DNA of 64,000 nucleotides from the NCBI GenBank assembly GCA_963930655.1, contig OZ005610.1:18288001-18352000 (forward strand). Direction: 5' to 3'. The stretch is from Myrica gale (Eukaryota; Streptophyta; Magnoliopsida; Fagales; Myricaceae). Position 1 is the first letter of the stretch. Every line of letters begins with the position of its first letter. A model generated the notes under the pieces. It worked only from the letters and a program-made list of their open reading frames with translations. It was not told where the DNA came from and searched no databases. Position numbers and translations under genes: made by a program. Shown piece after piece: positions 48,129 to 59,718 of this stretch.

Positions 48129-49465
48129 CACTACAAAAAAAGACCTACAGCAGCGGTCGGAAGGTCAAAAAACCGCTGTTATAATCTATAGCAGCGGTCG
48201 CGACCGGCGCTATATACCCACCGGCATAGGTATATCGCGACGGTTCGGGTGACCGCTAGTGAAGACCTCGGGTCACCTAGCTGCGGTCAAAACCGCAATT
48301 GATGGAATCACATAATTGACACCGTCATCGCACCGCTAAGGCACGATAACCGCCCTTACTGGTGAAGGTATTAACGTAACGGTTATACGATAACTGTTTA
48401 AACCGTATATCCGTTGTACAAAAAAAAAAGCTTTTTCCTTTAGCTTTTTCATCTTTTTGCACTGTTTTGACCTGTTTAAATTTCCAGCTTAATATCATAA
48501 TCAATAACCATATCAAATGGACAAATATCATAACATATTCAAATATAATATCATAATCATTAACAATCATAACAAATATAAAGTTGTCCAAAAGTATAAC
48601 ATAATATCATATTCAAACATAAAGACTAAAGTCTAATAAAAGTGTCCAACAATATGACATAAACCAACTAACATATTCTAACAAAAGTATGTCACATAAT
48701 CAATAGTCATCTTAAGTCTCAACTATGGGTGGTTAACGGTGGTGTAGGTGACGGTTTGGCGAAAACCGTCACCGCAATTGACGGAATCACATATTTGACA
48801 CCGTCACCGCACCGCTAAGGCACAATAATCGCCCTTACCAGTAGCGGTAGCGGTTTTAGCGGTTAAAATGGTAACCTAGAACAAGGATAATAAAACAAAA
48901 ACCTCTTCATCATTGATTAATTATATTTTACAACAAACACAAAAATCTGTACAATTAATCTAAAAAGTAAAAAGTTTCTAATATAAAATAACAATAAGCA
49001 AGGACTGACTAAAATATTCAAATACAACACAATAAGCAAGGACCAATTAAAATCTTCCTCCTTTGACACATCAAAATCATCTATCTTGAATTCCTGTAAT
49101 AGAAAATAAATATCACATGAGAAATAGAAATAAACAAAAGATTTATGTAAACAATATATCTACTTGTATATAAGTCTATAAGCAACTCCGGCTTGGGCTG
49201 ATACTCCATGGACTATGCCTCACAAAAAATCTCATTTTAAACCGTAAAAACACTTTTCTTTAAAACCGTAAAAATCTCATTTTACCATTTGGTGCAAGAA
49301 AACGATCTCTTGCAATCATATAGGATTCCAACATTCTTTCATTAACCAACAATGTTCCTATAAGCACGCAGTGAAAATTCTAAATCAAACACACAAAAGC
49401 TCGAGCCATAAAGTGTGACTACTTATGCTGATTTTGAGGTAAAGTAAGTTCTATTATGAGCTTAC

Positions 49466-49535
49466 CCATTGGCTCCGAGATTAGAATATCTGCTTTCTCA
49501 GGCAATTCAACTTCCTCAACTTTGCCTTTGATTAC
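49466..49535 (-). pseudogene. Captured exon of an arginine methyltransferase (PRMT4/CARM1-like)
   Basis: The minus strand reads VIKGKVEEVELPEKADILIS followed by EPMG, then a splice donor GTAAGC; an AG precedes it. In plant CARM1-like PRMTs this block (VIKGK.EE.ELPEK.D.LISEPMG) forms part of the SAM-binding fold and ends in the substrate-binding double-E region. One 70-bp exon with both splice signals is present and the next exon of the source gene is not evident. It sits in the CACTA-type element. Confidence 0.8.
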
Positions 49536-49654
49536 CTATTTATCAGAATCGCATAGTGCCCTGAATTCAATGAGATAACTGACCAGTGAAGAAGAATGGA
49601 TATCATCCAATCTCCCATTCAAATTTCATACTATAGGGAAAGAGACTATACAAC

Positions 49655-49949
49655 CTGCTCCTGTATTATGCTCATAGCCTCAACAAGTTGAGCTTCAAGC
49701 TCCCTCTCAGTTGCTTCAAAAGTAACTTCAGCACCTTTATGTGCATCTTGCAATTGAACCATTCTCTCCTTCAAAAGTTAAAGCACAAACAACAAAACCT
49801 TTCAACAGCTTATTATCCTCCAGAACAATAAGATGAAATGTTAAATAGAAAGAAAAAAAAAATAGATACACCTTTATGGAAGTCATTTTAGTTCTAAGAC
49901 TATCCTCTATTTTGTCTCTAGCCATGTGGAAGGGCAGGTCAAAGACATC
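49655..49949 (-). pseudogene. Two adjacent exons of an unidentified coiled-coil protein
   Basis: Minus strand: exon 49949-49872 reads DVFDLPFHMARDKIEDSL plus RTKMTSIK with AG before and GTGTAT after. Exon 49768-49655 reads ERMVQLQDAHKGAEVTFEAT plus ERELEAQLVEAMSIIQEQ with AG before and GTTGTA after. The frame continues across the intron, so both exons come from one source gene. The product is helical and charged; I do not recognise the family. They lie in the same strand and series as the PRMT-like and helicase-like exons of this element. Confidence 0.6.
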
Positions 49950-50035
49950 CTGCTAGTGGAGAATTGTGAAGTATTTTTTACATAGACACCATAGGCAATG
50001 CAAGAGAACACAATTAAGTCATTTAGGAAGGTTGC

Positions 50036-50137
50036 ATACCGTCCTCCCTCCCAGTGGAGACTTTGAAGGATCAATTTCAACTCCTTCATTCACAGCCAAA
50101 GATTGCTTCGACGACCCATTAGGAGCCACAAATGAAA
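50036..50137 (-). pseudogene. Exon-like piece of unknown origin
   Basis: The minus strand reads SSKQSLAVNEGVEIDPSKSP plus LGGRT followed by a donor-like GTATGC. It is open and fits the spacing of the neighbouring exons, and it may belong to the same source gene as 49655-49949. No family recognised. Confidence 0.45.
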
Positions 50138-50202
50138 TCAATCAGAACTTCTATTCTAAGATCTTTATGACATTCATAGATAGCAGAATCCGACATCCTT
50201 AC

Positions 50203-50255
50203 TTGCTTGTCATGAGGAGTCATGTTGAAGATCTCCCGCACATCTCTCCTCGTGT
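50203..50255 (-). pseudogene. Captured exon of a UAP56-type DEAD-box RNA helicase
   Basis: The minus strand reads TRRDVREIFNMTPHDKQ between TTTTACAG and GTAAGG. This matches the (M)RRDVQEIFKMTPHDKQV block of the mRNA-export helicase UAP56 (plant RH15/RH56), which lies after the DECD box. The following helicase block (MMFSATLSKE) is absent; unrelated sequence follows. One 53-bp exon only, so no activity is possible. Confidence 0.8.
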
Positions 50256-50845
50256 CTGTAAAAGATCCAAGCATATATGGAGAACCAAATTAAGCCACAT
50301 ATGATATAAAACAAAAGCTAGTCGTAGGTCATGCCCTATGACATAAAAGCATTCTCATAAACAGTTGGAGTGCAAAAAACAAAAATCAACAATCCAAGCA
50401 CTTCTAATTGGAATGCAAATCCACAACAAAACAACAAGCATTTTTATAATCTAGCCGACCCCAACAACCAGAAACAAATAAGATATTTCGAAATAAACAA
50501 TTGCAAGATAAATGGAACAGAAGTTAAAATAACCCCATCACATGAACAACGAGATTGCTAGAATTCAACCGCAGAAAAAAAAAATCAAAACTTCACGTTT
50601 GCCAGGTCACGACCAAGTTTCTTTGCAGTCATTGCCAACAAATCTCGTTCCCTCAAAATCTTCATCTTCAATTAAAAAGGAATAGCAACCAAGACCAGAA
50701 TTCTTATCTTCTCCATTCACAAACGTTTGATATTTGCACACTCAGTATCTTTTCCAATTAAAAAAGCAGCCTTTATGGGTTCTATGAAACAAGGAGGTAG
50801 TATAGATGAAAGAGCCCACCTGGACAGTATCCAATATGGATTTCT

Positions 50846-51064
50846 TCACATCCTCAAGCCCACCAACAGCTTATGAGTGCTCCACTGGGTTCCAAACGAG
50901 CTGAATTTTGAAGACTGAGCAAGCTTAACGCCGGAGTTGCAGTTTGTATAATGAATCCCAAAGTTCGGAGAGAAATGATGAGGTTCGTAGAGTGAGTACA
51001 CATTTGTTTCCATTGCAACTACCTCGAATTTGATCAGAGAAAAAGAGAGACTGATGGCGAGAAG
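50846..51064 (-). pseudogene. Captured first exon with possible organelle-targeting start
   Basis: On the minus strand an ATG at about 51016 opens METNVYSLYEPHHFSPNFGI, followed by a Ser/Asn-rich stretch (YTNCNSGVKLAQSSKFSSFG) and HKLLVG. A frame change would continue as GGLEDVKKSILDTVQ up to a donor-like CAGGTGGGC near 50822. The pyrimidine-rich stretch before the ATG (51060-51160) resembles a 5' UTR. It looks like the 5' exon of a plant gene taken up by the element; family not recognised. Confidence 0.45.
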
Positions 51065-51999
51065 GGTTAGAGAATTGTGAGAAAGAGGGAAGGAAGGAGC
51101 ACGGGAAAGGGGAATTTGGCGCTGGGACGGGAAAGGGGAAAAAAGGTTGTTCACGGAACAGGTGATTTCAATTTTTTTTTCTAATCTGTAGTTTTTCAAA
51201 TTTTTTAATAATAAGTTATATTTTGTAGTGATGTGTTTTAGTAAATTAAAATCAGTTGTAAATTGTAATAGTATTTAAAAAAATTTATACTTAGTATTAA
51301 ATAAATACATAATTATGTACATTCTTTACATTCTTTTTTATAATTAGTATAATAATCTCAATTAAAATAGGTTGAGAATAATAATATATAATATTTATAA
51401 TTTAAAAGTAAAATGTTTTCTATATAACATTGCATAAGCTAATCTCACAATATCTTTTTGTTTGAAATTAAATAATATGTCCTAATTAAATAGTATTATA
51501 TTACTAATTATTCAAAATATATATGCTCATTATAAGTATGATAATATATGTTTTCTAAACTACTTAGATTTAATCAATAAATATGCAATTACCATAGCAA
51601 CAATTGGTATAATTTAAAAATATCATATAACAACAATTTTCATAACACTCCTATTAATTCCATATTTTATTAAGTATGTCCTTTTGTCACGCAACGAACG
51701 CTAACCCGAAGGGACCAATGACAGCCGCGAGCATTCCCGATTGAATGCTCCAGCGAACTTAACCTTGGTTTTGCAGCGGATTATTTTTTTCATTTCTCTG
51801 ACTGAGATAGACGGGCCTGCAAGCAAATCCACTTAACCCGAACATGCTTGATCCTTTTTCTCCAAGTATAACCAATTTCTTTAAGTGTTTAGCTTTCTCA
51901 TCTACCCACTGATTGTATCACAATTTTGTTAATTAATCACTTAAGAAAGTTTCAAAATTACACCATTTCCACTAGAAAATGAGAAAATTATGCTTTGGG

Positions 52000-53330
52000 C
52001 ATTAGTAAGGGGCGAATTGTTAACTTTGACAAGAACAAGTGTAATTGAGTAAATTTAAGTTATTTGTTTTCTCTCCTCTCACCATATTTTCATGTCTCCA
52101 TTTTCATAAATATGATTGGAATATTTCCTATATGACTTTTGTTTTTACGTTTTGCATATGAACAATGGAGATAAAGTGAGCTCATGGAAGTGAGAGGGAG
52201 GCTGGAATCAAAGAGTGCTCGAGCACACTGTCGAGCGCTGATCGCGAGTTAAGCTTCTGCTTGATTGTCTCCATGCGCGCTCGAGCGGCATGTTGAGCGG
52301 TGTTCGCGCGTTATGGTTCTGTGTGAGAATCTCCAAGGGGGGTCGAGCGTCGGTCGAGCGCGACGCGTCTGACGCCATGTTAGAGGGTATTTTTGGAAGT
52401 CGAAAAAGGCCCTAGGGCATTGCTGTTGAGTCATAACAAAAGCCCCCAAAAAAAAGGTTTAAAAGGAGATTTTCTTGCAAAAGAAAGGGGGTTCGAAAGT
52501 TTTATTTCTTGGCAGGTGTGGAAGGCATTTGGGTTGGCTGCTGGGTCTCCCAAAGATTTTTCTCTCAATACCACTTTTCCTTATTGCCTTTTTCTCTTGA
52601 TGTTCCCGTAGAGACCAAAAGCTTGTTGCTTTTGGCTTTGTTTCTTTCGTAGCTTTTAGAGTAGTTGTTGTTGCTTTTATTTCTTTTCTTTTAGAGTTGT
52701 TTTCATTACTTTTTCTCTTGCTGTTGTTTAGACCGAACTTTCAGTTATATTTGCACTTTCATTTCAGTTTTAGAACTTGTTTGGACCGAATGTCATATTC
52801 CATTTATGTTTCGGATTTAAGTTTTGCTTTGGTTGGATGATTAAATGTTATGTTATGTTTCCATTTCACTTCCTTAATGTTAGAATAGTGTTTGGTTTTG
52901 TTTTTGTTAGTTGGATTGAGTATAGGTATGAATGGATTGTGACTAGCTAGAGATTGGGTACAAAGTGTTCGATGAAATGTCTCTTAGAGCAAGTTTAATG
53001 CCAAGAAATGTTTATTCGACAACTACTTGAGTTTATCTAGTTTCAACTCCATCTCATGCTACGTTTATGATCACGTGTTTCCCTTTGTAAATACCATTTT
53101 AATTGTAAATAGAACATAGTTTATTTTATTGTAATGGTGGTTGGAATGAAAAATTGAACACATCGGTCCTTGTGGAGATGATCTAGGACTTCACTAGTAT
53201 TACTTGACAACTTCCTACGCTTGGAAGTAATTTACTAATCATTGTTAGTTGAGTCACCCACATTACTCACATGCAAGACACCTATAGCAAGTTAACATCA
53301 AGAAAACATGGGTTTTCTACAAGAAAAGAG
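52000..53330 (+). mobile_element. Gypsy-type LTR debris (fossil)
   Basis: Non-coding sequence with GAGCG-rich words (CTCGAGC, GTCGAGCG at 52215-52365) and an end (ATCGGTCCTTGTGGAGATGA, then CTTCACTAGTATTACTTGAC near 53165-53210) like the tail of Ogre/Tat-type Gypsy LTRs. No partner LTR or target duplication seen. It lies inside the 48129-54523 element. Confidence 0.4.
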
Positions 53331-53499
53331 CAATGACAATTTCTCCTAATTTCATGTCACCCACCTACATGTATGCTAAAATCTCCCAGAAAGTTTTTCA
53401 AGCTGTAACTAGCCCAAGTCGTGGCCTTCACACTCATCCTCCATCAGCAAATCACAACAACACAACCCAAAAGATTCTATGTTCAAGAAATTTCAAGAG

Positions 53500-54115
53500 A
53501 ATAAATACAACACAACATCAGTGGGCCAACAAGAAATTTCACAGCTAAGGTGGCCGAACCATACCTCTCTTTTCCCTTCTTTTCCTTTTTCTTCTTCCTC
53601 TTATTTTCTTCTCTCTTCTCCTTCTTCTTCTCGGCCTTCTTCCTCCTCCTCTTCTTCTTCTTCTTCTAGGCCTCAGTCTCCCTTTCTCTCTTTTCTTTGT
53701 GCGGTTTTGGGTGGGGTGTGAGGTGTGGCGTGAATGAGTGAAATGTGAGTGGAGTGGCGTGTAAGATGAGTGAAATGGGGGGGGGTCTTTGTTAACGTCG
53801 CCCCCTCCCATTGGCTGCAATGGGCGGCCATTCTTGGTTTTTTTTTTTTATTTGCCACATGCACCTTGTCTCTTTGTCTTTTATTTCCAGCAACATATAT
53901 TTCAAGCCTAGCATGATTAATTCACATAATAAAGTTTACATAATAGAAATTCACAAACCATAATTTATACTTAAAATGCACAAATAACTTTCACCTTAAA
54001 AATCATCCATACATTCCTTTCCAATATTCATAATAACAGCCTTAAAAAGTCATGTAACAAGGTCTTAAACATTTAAATTGGACTTAAACTAAGTGGTGCA
54101 AGTCGGGGTCTCACA
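53500..54115 (-). mobile_element. Second Gypsy-type LTR fragment (fossil)
   Basis: On the minus strand a start TGTGAGACCCCGACTTGC at 54115 is typical of Gypsy LTRs. The other limit is not clear. A CTT/CTC-rich low-complexity run lies at about 53570-53690 and a G-run at about 53777. Confidence 0.4.
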
Positions 54116-54523
54116 CCTTTAAAATAATTTTTTTCCAAATACATCAAAAAATAAAAATAGAGATTAAAAGGAATAAAATAATTATTAACATTAAATAATT
54201 TATAATTAATAAATAAATAAAAAATTCACGGAATTAAACGTATAGCAGCGTTTTAAAAAAAATACGCTGCTAAGGTCACTGACCGCCGCTATAAAGGCAA
54301 TACCGTTAGTGGCATTTTTCAAAAAAACGTTGCTAAATGGGTTCTATAGCAGCGGTCAGTGACCGCCGCTAAAGGCAATACTGTTAGCGTCGTTTTGCAT
54401 AAAACGCTGCTAAAGACTGACCACGATCATACCTTTAGCCGTTTTTTTTGCAAAACGCCGCAAAAAAACACTCTTTAGCTGCGTTTTTAGTGGCCGCCGC
54501 TGTATACCTGTTTTTTTTTAGTG

Positions 54524-55260
54524 ACTATACTAATTCCTTACCCAAAAAGCATTGGTAAATGATCATGATCATGAGAGGACAATATTTAAACAATCTAACT
54601 CGGATATTAATGTTCTAAATGAAAGATCGTGGTATTAGCGTTTTATGATCGAATATAAATCATATATATGTTCTTCCTATCATCATTTGAATGATGCCTA
54701 AACCCTGTAGACGGCGTATACATTCTAGAATTGTAACACGTATTTAGGATTTTTCCAATTGGCCTACAAGTACGCAGCATGTGCTACATTTAAAGCAACT
54801 GGTGAAGGGTCATTTGAGCAGGGACAAATACCAATTTTGTCCCTACAGTCGCCTGCGAACATCCAAATTTCGATGGATTTTAAATATGAGGAACTATATA
54901 TTTTGAGGAATTTTAAAGCTCATGAAATAATCAGAGAAAATAGTAAACCAGAAGTACGAAGTTTGAATTTATGCAAACAGAGAGATAAAGAACAAACCAC
55001 TTGATCAATCTTCTATAATTTTGTACGAATTTTGAATTTATGCCGCGCATCATGCATGTTGAATTATATAGGAGATCATACCTTTTAGATGGAGAGTCCA
55101 TCAGGAATAGCTAGCCAGAGAATGAAGGAGTGTTTGGGTGTGTGGCTGTTAAACCACAGAGAGGCCTGAGGCAAGCAAAAGCACTGGCAATGGAGAAGCA
55201 TCCGTATTCATGATCTGATCTGGTCCTGACGGGTTGAAGTGCTCGAGGCAGATAATTAAT
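54524..55260. other. Spacer, no gene recognised
   Basis: A short ORF at 54759-55004 has no recognisable domain. The stretch 55080-55260 is less AT-rich and may be unique sequence or part of an unrecognised gene. Confidence 0.35.
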
Positions 55261-55274
55261 TGGCCTGCTCAGAA

Positions 55275-56216
55275 AAGACGTTTATAGAGAGACAGCGTCC
55301 ACCATATCTCTAGACTTTCCCTTTCTAAGCCTGACCCCTCTCCACTCTTATAATCTCCGGCGACTGGAGGGGCACTTCTTCCTCCTGTCTTTCCTTTTTC
55401 TCTCCCTCTCTCCTCTCTTTATTTACCCCCTTGGCCTTTTTTCTCCTCACTCCATTACCACAATTGGCACCTTCATTTTAGCTTTCATCATGGTTAGATC
55501 TAGGAGGTTTGGAGGCTTTTTGGTGGCCACGCTCAGTTTGATAGAGCTCTTCCGCTCCAGACGCTTCTATGTCCATTATCCGAAGATGGTATGCCGGAGC
55601 GTGATGTTCCACGCGTGCCATGCTCAAGCGTCCGCCCTTATTTTGCTTATTTTGGGTTGTTTGTGGTGGCTTTCTTCGTCCATGTGTTTTGGCCGGCAAT
55701 TGTTTGTGTCTAACAATAATTTCATTTCTCTAGTTTTGTTGGGAAGGATCTCGTCACAGATTTATTGGTGAGGCGTGTTCCTGCAGCAATGAACTTGCTG
55801 GCCATCTTCAGTAGTGTTAGATCTTTTTGGCAGTGGCTGGTCAACAGTTTATGGCTCTTCGCAATGTCCTCCCTTTTGGTTGTGCTGGTATGGACGGGTT
55901 TTCGGGGAAGTGGGAGGGCGGTGCTTGCTCAACTTTTCTTCCGGTGTTCGACTCCTCTGCTTGTGGCGGCGTTTACTTTTGGTTCTTGGACCCGTTTCAA
56001 AACTTTGGGCTTTTTGGCCCACTTGTATGGAGCCTTTATGGCTATTTGGTTTCAGGCCTTTGAGGTTAGTAGATGAATGGCCCTTCGGGATCTTAAGATT
56101 GTTGTTATGGGCTATATGCCCCTTTTCATTGTAATCGACTTTGAAAGTTTATCTCTATTCAGTATTGATGTAATTTATCCAGTAAAATAAAATTTCACGT
56201 TTACTTTAAAAAAAAC
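55275..56216 (+). mobile_element. Retroposed unit with poly(A) and 14-bp target duplication
   Basis: TGGCCTGCTCAGAA occurs at 55261-55274 and again at 56217-56230, exactly at the two ends of a 942-bp block that finishes AAATTTCACGTTTACTTTAAAAAAAA. A 14-bp target duplication plus 3' poly(A) indicates L1-type target-primed insertion. The block starts with a UTR-like pyrimidine-rich leader, then an ORF at 55490-55771 (93 aa, hydrophobic C-terminal half) and overlapping shorter ORFs; none shows a known domain. AATAAA-like (AAAATAAAA) lies before the poly(A). It is either a non-autonomous LINE-derived element or a processed copy of a host mRNA. The sharp duplication suggests a fairly recent event. 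Confidence 0.8.
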
Positions 56217-56230
56217 TGGCCTGCTCAGAA

Positions 56231-56915
56231 CGTCAAGAGAAATTATTCTTTTTGGGCCAGCATTGTCAGTGCTTTTGGCAAAGTATGTTTTTTATGAGCA
56301 AAGCCAAGATTTATTCTTTCGCAATCAAAGTCGCAGAACAAAATTTGTCTGAGACAGGACAAAGGAACTAAACCAGAAAACCTATTGTCCACGGCCCATT
56401 TGGCAAGCCTATGAGCGCCATTAAGGGCGCGATGCCCTATCTTTTTAAAGCTTTTGGAATATATTTACCAGTTATTAAAAAAAAACAAATTTTCAAACTT
56501 TTAAATTTTGACACCGACGGTAAGATCCAAGTACTACAGTTTCTTTCTTTCTTATTTAATTTCGAAAGTTTATTTTTTTAAAAAAAAAACACCAAAATCA
56601 TCTCTTGATTAAAAAATATATAAAAAATATATAAAAAAATTATCAAATTATCTATCTCCACACTTTTTACAAACTCTCATAAAACTCTAATATGAATTTT
56701 CGCACCAATTCTTACAAAAAAAATTCAAAATTTTTTGATGTCAACGTGGCCGAACAATAGAACATGGATCGTGAGAGTATTGACTATTTAAGTGCGCAAA
56801 TGTGAAATTGCACCAAGATGGTGAATTACTGAATTATATGAATGAAAGTCTAAGTTCTATTAGCGCTCTTCTTGTAGCTTACAAAGAGCAATATTCCTTA
56901 TGCCATCTCATATCT
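56231..56915. other. AT-rich spacer
   Basis: No gene recognised. Several A/T homopolymer runs near 56570-56640. Confidence 0.4.
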
Positions 56916-58091
56916 CACTACAAGAAATAGGATATTAGGTGACAAATTTTTGGGTCTTAAATAAAATTTTGTCATCTAAAGTTATCTTTTTCCTAACAAA
57001 ACATTAATTTTGTTATCCAAAATGATCCAGGAACGCCATTTCTGTCTGGACAGGTCCAAAGACCATTCAGACGGATATGTTGTGTTACAAAATACAGGTC
57101 GTTGCAAATGAGTGACAATTAGTATCATCACAAATATTTCATCTTCGTCTGGACAAGTCCAAAAATTGTTCAAACGGATATGTGGGTGACAAAATACTAG
57201 TCGTTATAAATGAATGATGATTAGGATCATCATAAATTTTTCATCCCCGTCCGGAAAACTTTTCCACCACGTCCAAACCAACTTTAGGTAACGATAATGA
57301 TCGTCACCGGTTAGTGACGCATTCAAAATCATCATGCATACTTAAAACCGTCCGGACGCCAACAAGTTTTCCCACGCCAAAAACGATAATTGTGTCCAAA
57401 TGCTAAAATGTCATCCGCAAAGGTAGGAATGCTTCTTCAGCGAATCGTATGGTTCCACGTTGCACAATTTCACAAACATGAAGTCGACACTGTCCGGACA
57501 ATTACCAGACCGTCCGAACGCTAGTAGGACGCAAGTATGTTCTATAAGATTTTTGAATATGCCTTAGATACGTGATTTAATAAGGTTGAATTTGATTAGG
57601 CCACGTGTAAATCTAACCGTTGAAACCCATCCAAATAGACGTAAGAAGCGTGCTGATGCTGAACTTATATCTTATAAATAGAGAGAGTTGTCAAAATCAC
57701 ATTCTCACTCATTCCATTTTGATTTTCCCTCAACCTTTTATCCCTAACTTCATAAATTTCTTCGATATTTCGAGATCCATACTCACAAGCTCAGGTAACA
57801 CCTTATTTGTGCCTTTGTATTTTATTTTTCTTGTATTTTGATTGTTTTTGGGTAGATAATATGGTTGTTTCAATTTTGTGTTCATCGAAGCCCTGTCTGG
57901 ACAGGTTTCAATACGTTCGGACGAACTTATAGGATAATATTGTCATATTTTAGTCTATCTGCTAGGCGTTAGTATACGTGCGGACAATAACACATGTTTT
58001 TAGTTAAAAAGTCTTGTTTTTTATTTGTCCGAACGAGGTGACTCTTTGTTTGGACACATAATTATCAGAGCGATCAGCTTGGGCGGACGCT

Positions 58092-58362
58092 ATGGTGGAG
58101 CAGACGCAGACGTTGTTCATGGATATTCATACCCGCTTGACCACTCTGGAGAATAATTATGCTCTGATGGGGACGGGTCTGAGTATGGGGAACGAACCAA
58201 ATTCTGTGACAGCACACGTGTCCCAGTTGTACCAATCTCTCAGTATCGCTCCTATATAGCTCCTGACACTCATCAACCGACTAGATAATATGGAGGAGCG
58301 GTTAGAGCATTTGCGTGACTCCGTCGGATAAGATCTCGATGAGCCAGTCAAGTCATCGTGAT
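58092..58362 (+). pseudogene. Short coiled-coil CACTA ORF (element C)
   Basis: The translation begins MVEQTQTLFMDIHTRLTTLE and ends INRLDNMEERLEHLRDSVG then DLDEPVKSS, with two in-frame stops. The C-terminal part matches 30420-30540 (minus strand) of element B. No known domain; heptad-like pattern. Confidence 0.5.
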
Positions 58363-58502
58363 TTAGACTAGTTGTTTCGCTTTTATTTACTTATGCTTTC
58401 TTAGTCCCCGACATGCACTAGACTTTATGATTATGATTTTCATTTAGGATTTATATCTTTGATATTTTATATTAATTATATTTTTATATTAGTTTAAATT
58501 TA

Positions 58503-58750
58503 GGGATAAATGCAAAATTGGTCCCTGTGCTATACGCAAAAATCGATTTAGTCCCTGTGATATGAAAATCATAAATTTAGTCCCTGTAATTCTATTTTCG
58601 TTTGTCGTTGGTCCTCCATGTGGGACTGATTTTATCACTTTCTGAAATCACATGTACTAAATTTATGATTTTCATATCATAGGGACTAAATCGATTTTTG
58701 CCTATAGCATAGGGACCAATTTTTCATATCACAGGGACTAAATCAATTTA
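58503..58750. mobile_element. MITE with long inverted repeats
   Basis: Left GGGATAAATGCAAAATTGGT and the inner words GCAAAAATCGATTTAGTCCC and ATGAAAATCATAAATTTAGT recur inverted in the right half. The right outer end is longer than the left, so the exact border and target duplication are uncertain. No coding capacity. Confidence 0.65.
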
Positions 58751-58859
58751 AGCAGACGATAATTAGTACAAAAAGATGATTAGTACAATTAAAGAGACGA
58801 TTAGTACAAGTACTAAGTAACCGAACTGTTAATACAATTATTTATAACGAACGTTTAAT

Positions 58860-59718
58860 TAAGGGTGATAATTTTATCCGGATTCCGTCGGAAATTCCGA
58901 TTTTGGTTCTAGTACCGGTATTTTGGCGCCAGTTCAGACCTATTGTCAAAATTTCCGGTTCTGGAATTTTATTTTATTTATTGTTACTTTTTAATTTTTG
59001 TGGCTCAAAACTCAGTGTTTTGAGCCCTGAGTTAAAAAATCTATGTATATTGACCTGGGTCAAAACGACCCAGGTCACTTACTCGACGATTCGCAGCCTC
59101 CCCCTCCCTCCCTATTGCAGTGTCGCAGCCTCCTCTTTCTCTCTCTGTGAGTCTCTCTCTCTCTCTCACGTTGCATTTCTTGGAGGCAGATCAGATCTCG
59201 AAAGCTAGATGGCCCAGATCAGATCTATTCACGTATCATCCATTGTCTCTGTCGCCATCTCCTTTGTCATATGCTGGGAAGGTAGGGATTCAAGTTTGAG
59301 AAGTGAGTATCTGAGACACTGCAAATAGACAAGAAATTCTCATATTAGTTTACGCTTGGTTAAATTTATCTAGTCGATCGTCATAGGCATGCTTTATGTG
59401 AAGCTCCCAATTTTCTTATTTTCAATTGGGTGTCTGTTTTTTCTTTTGGAATAAAACTGATCAAATGGCTTGCCCAGAAATTTTGGTTTCTTAGGCATCC
59501 CGATTGTGTATTGTGGGAATGCAAGATATTTCACATATATTTCTTGCTTTCCTCCCATTCTCTCTTGCGGGAATTTTTGGATTTCGTTTCCGGAAATTCT
59601 AGTTTCATTCCGGAATTTTTTGGAATGGAACCGGAATGAAAATAGAGGTTCTGGTGGGTACAGGAACTAGAATGGGAATGAGTCATTCTGGTTCCATTCG
59701 TTCCTGTACTCACCCTTA
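58860..59718. mobile_element. Non-autonomous hAT element
   Basis: Ends TAAGGGTGATAA and (inverse) TACTCACCCTTA, with flanking 8-mers CGTTTAAT (58852-58859) and CGTTTAGT (59719-59726) matching at 7 of 8. It is 859 bp long. Both end regions contain TCCGGAAATTC / GAATGGAACCGGAATG-type words. No transposase. Inserted in CACTA element C. Confidence 0.7.

Larger units (their letters stand above)
48129..54523. mobile_element. CACTA-type element carrying host exon fragments (AGCAGCGGT family)
   Basis: Left end CACTACAAAAAAAGACC at 48129, right end TTTTTTTTTAGTG at 54523. Both ends carry dense AGCAGCGGTC / GACCGCCGCT words in both orientations (48150-48260 and 54240-54505), a subterminal array different from that of the 13992 family. 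The flanking 3-mers are GCT and ACT, so the expected 3-bp target duplication is not exact. No transposase was found. The interior has two related blocks with the word AACCGCAATTGA / ACCGCTAAGGCAC (48280-48370, 48770-48845), minus-strand exon-like pieces of host genes at 49060-51060, and Gypsy LTR debris at 52000-54115. Non-autonomous and composite. Confidence 0.65.

Noticed and set aside
53479-53820. Ser-rich and Arg-rich ORFs on the two strands
   Set aside because: Both are translations of a CTT/CTC low-complexity run next to a Gypsy LTR.
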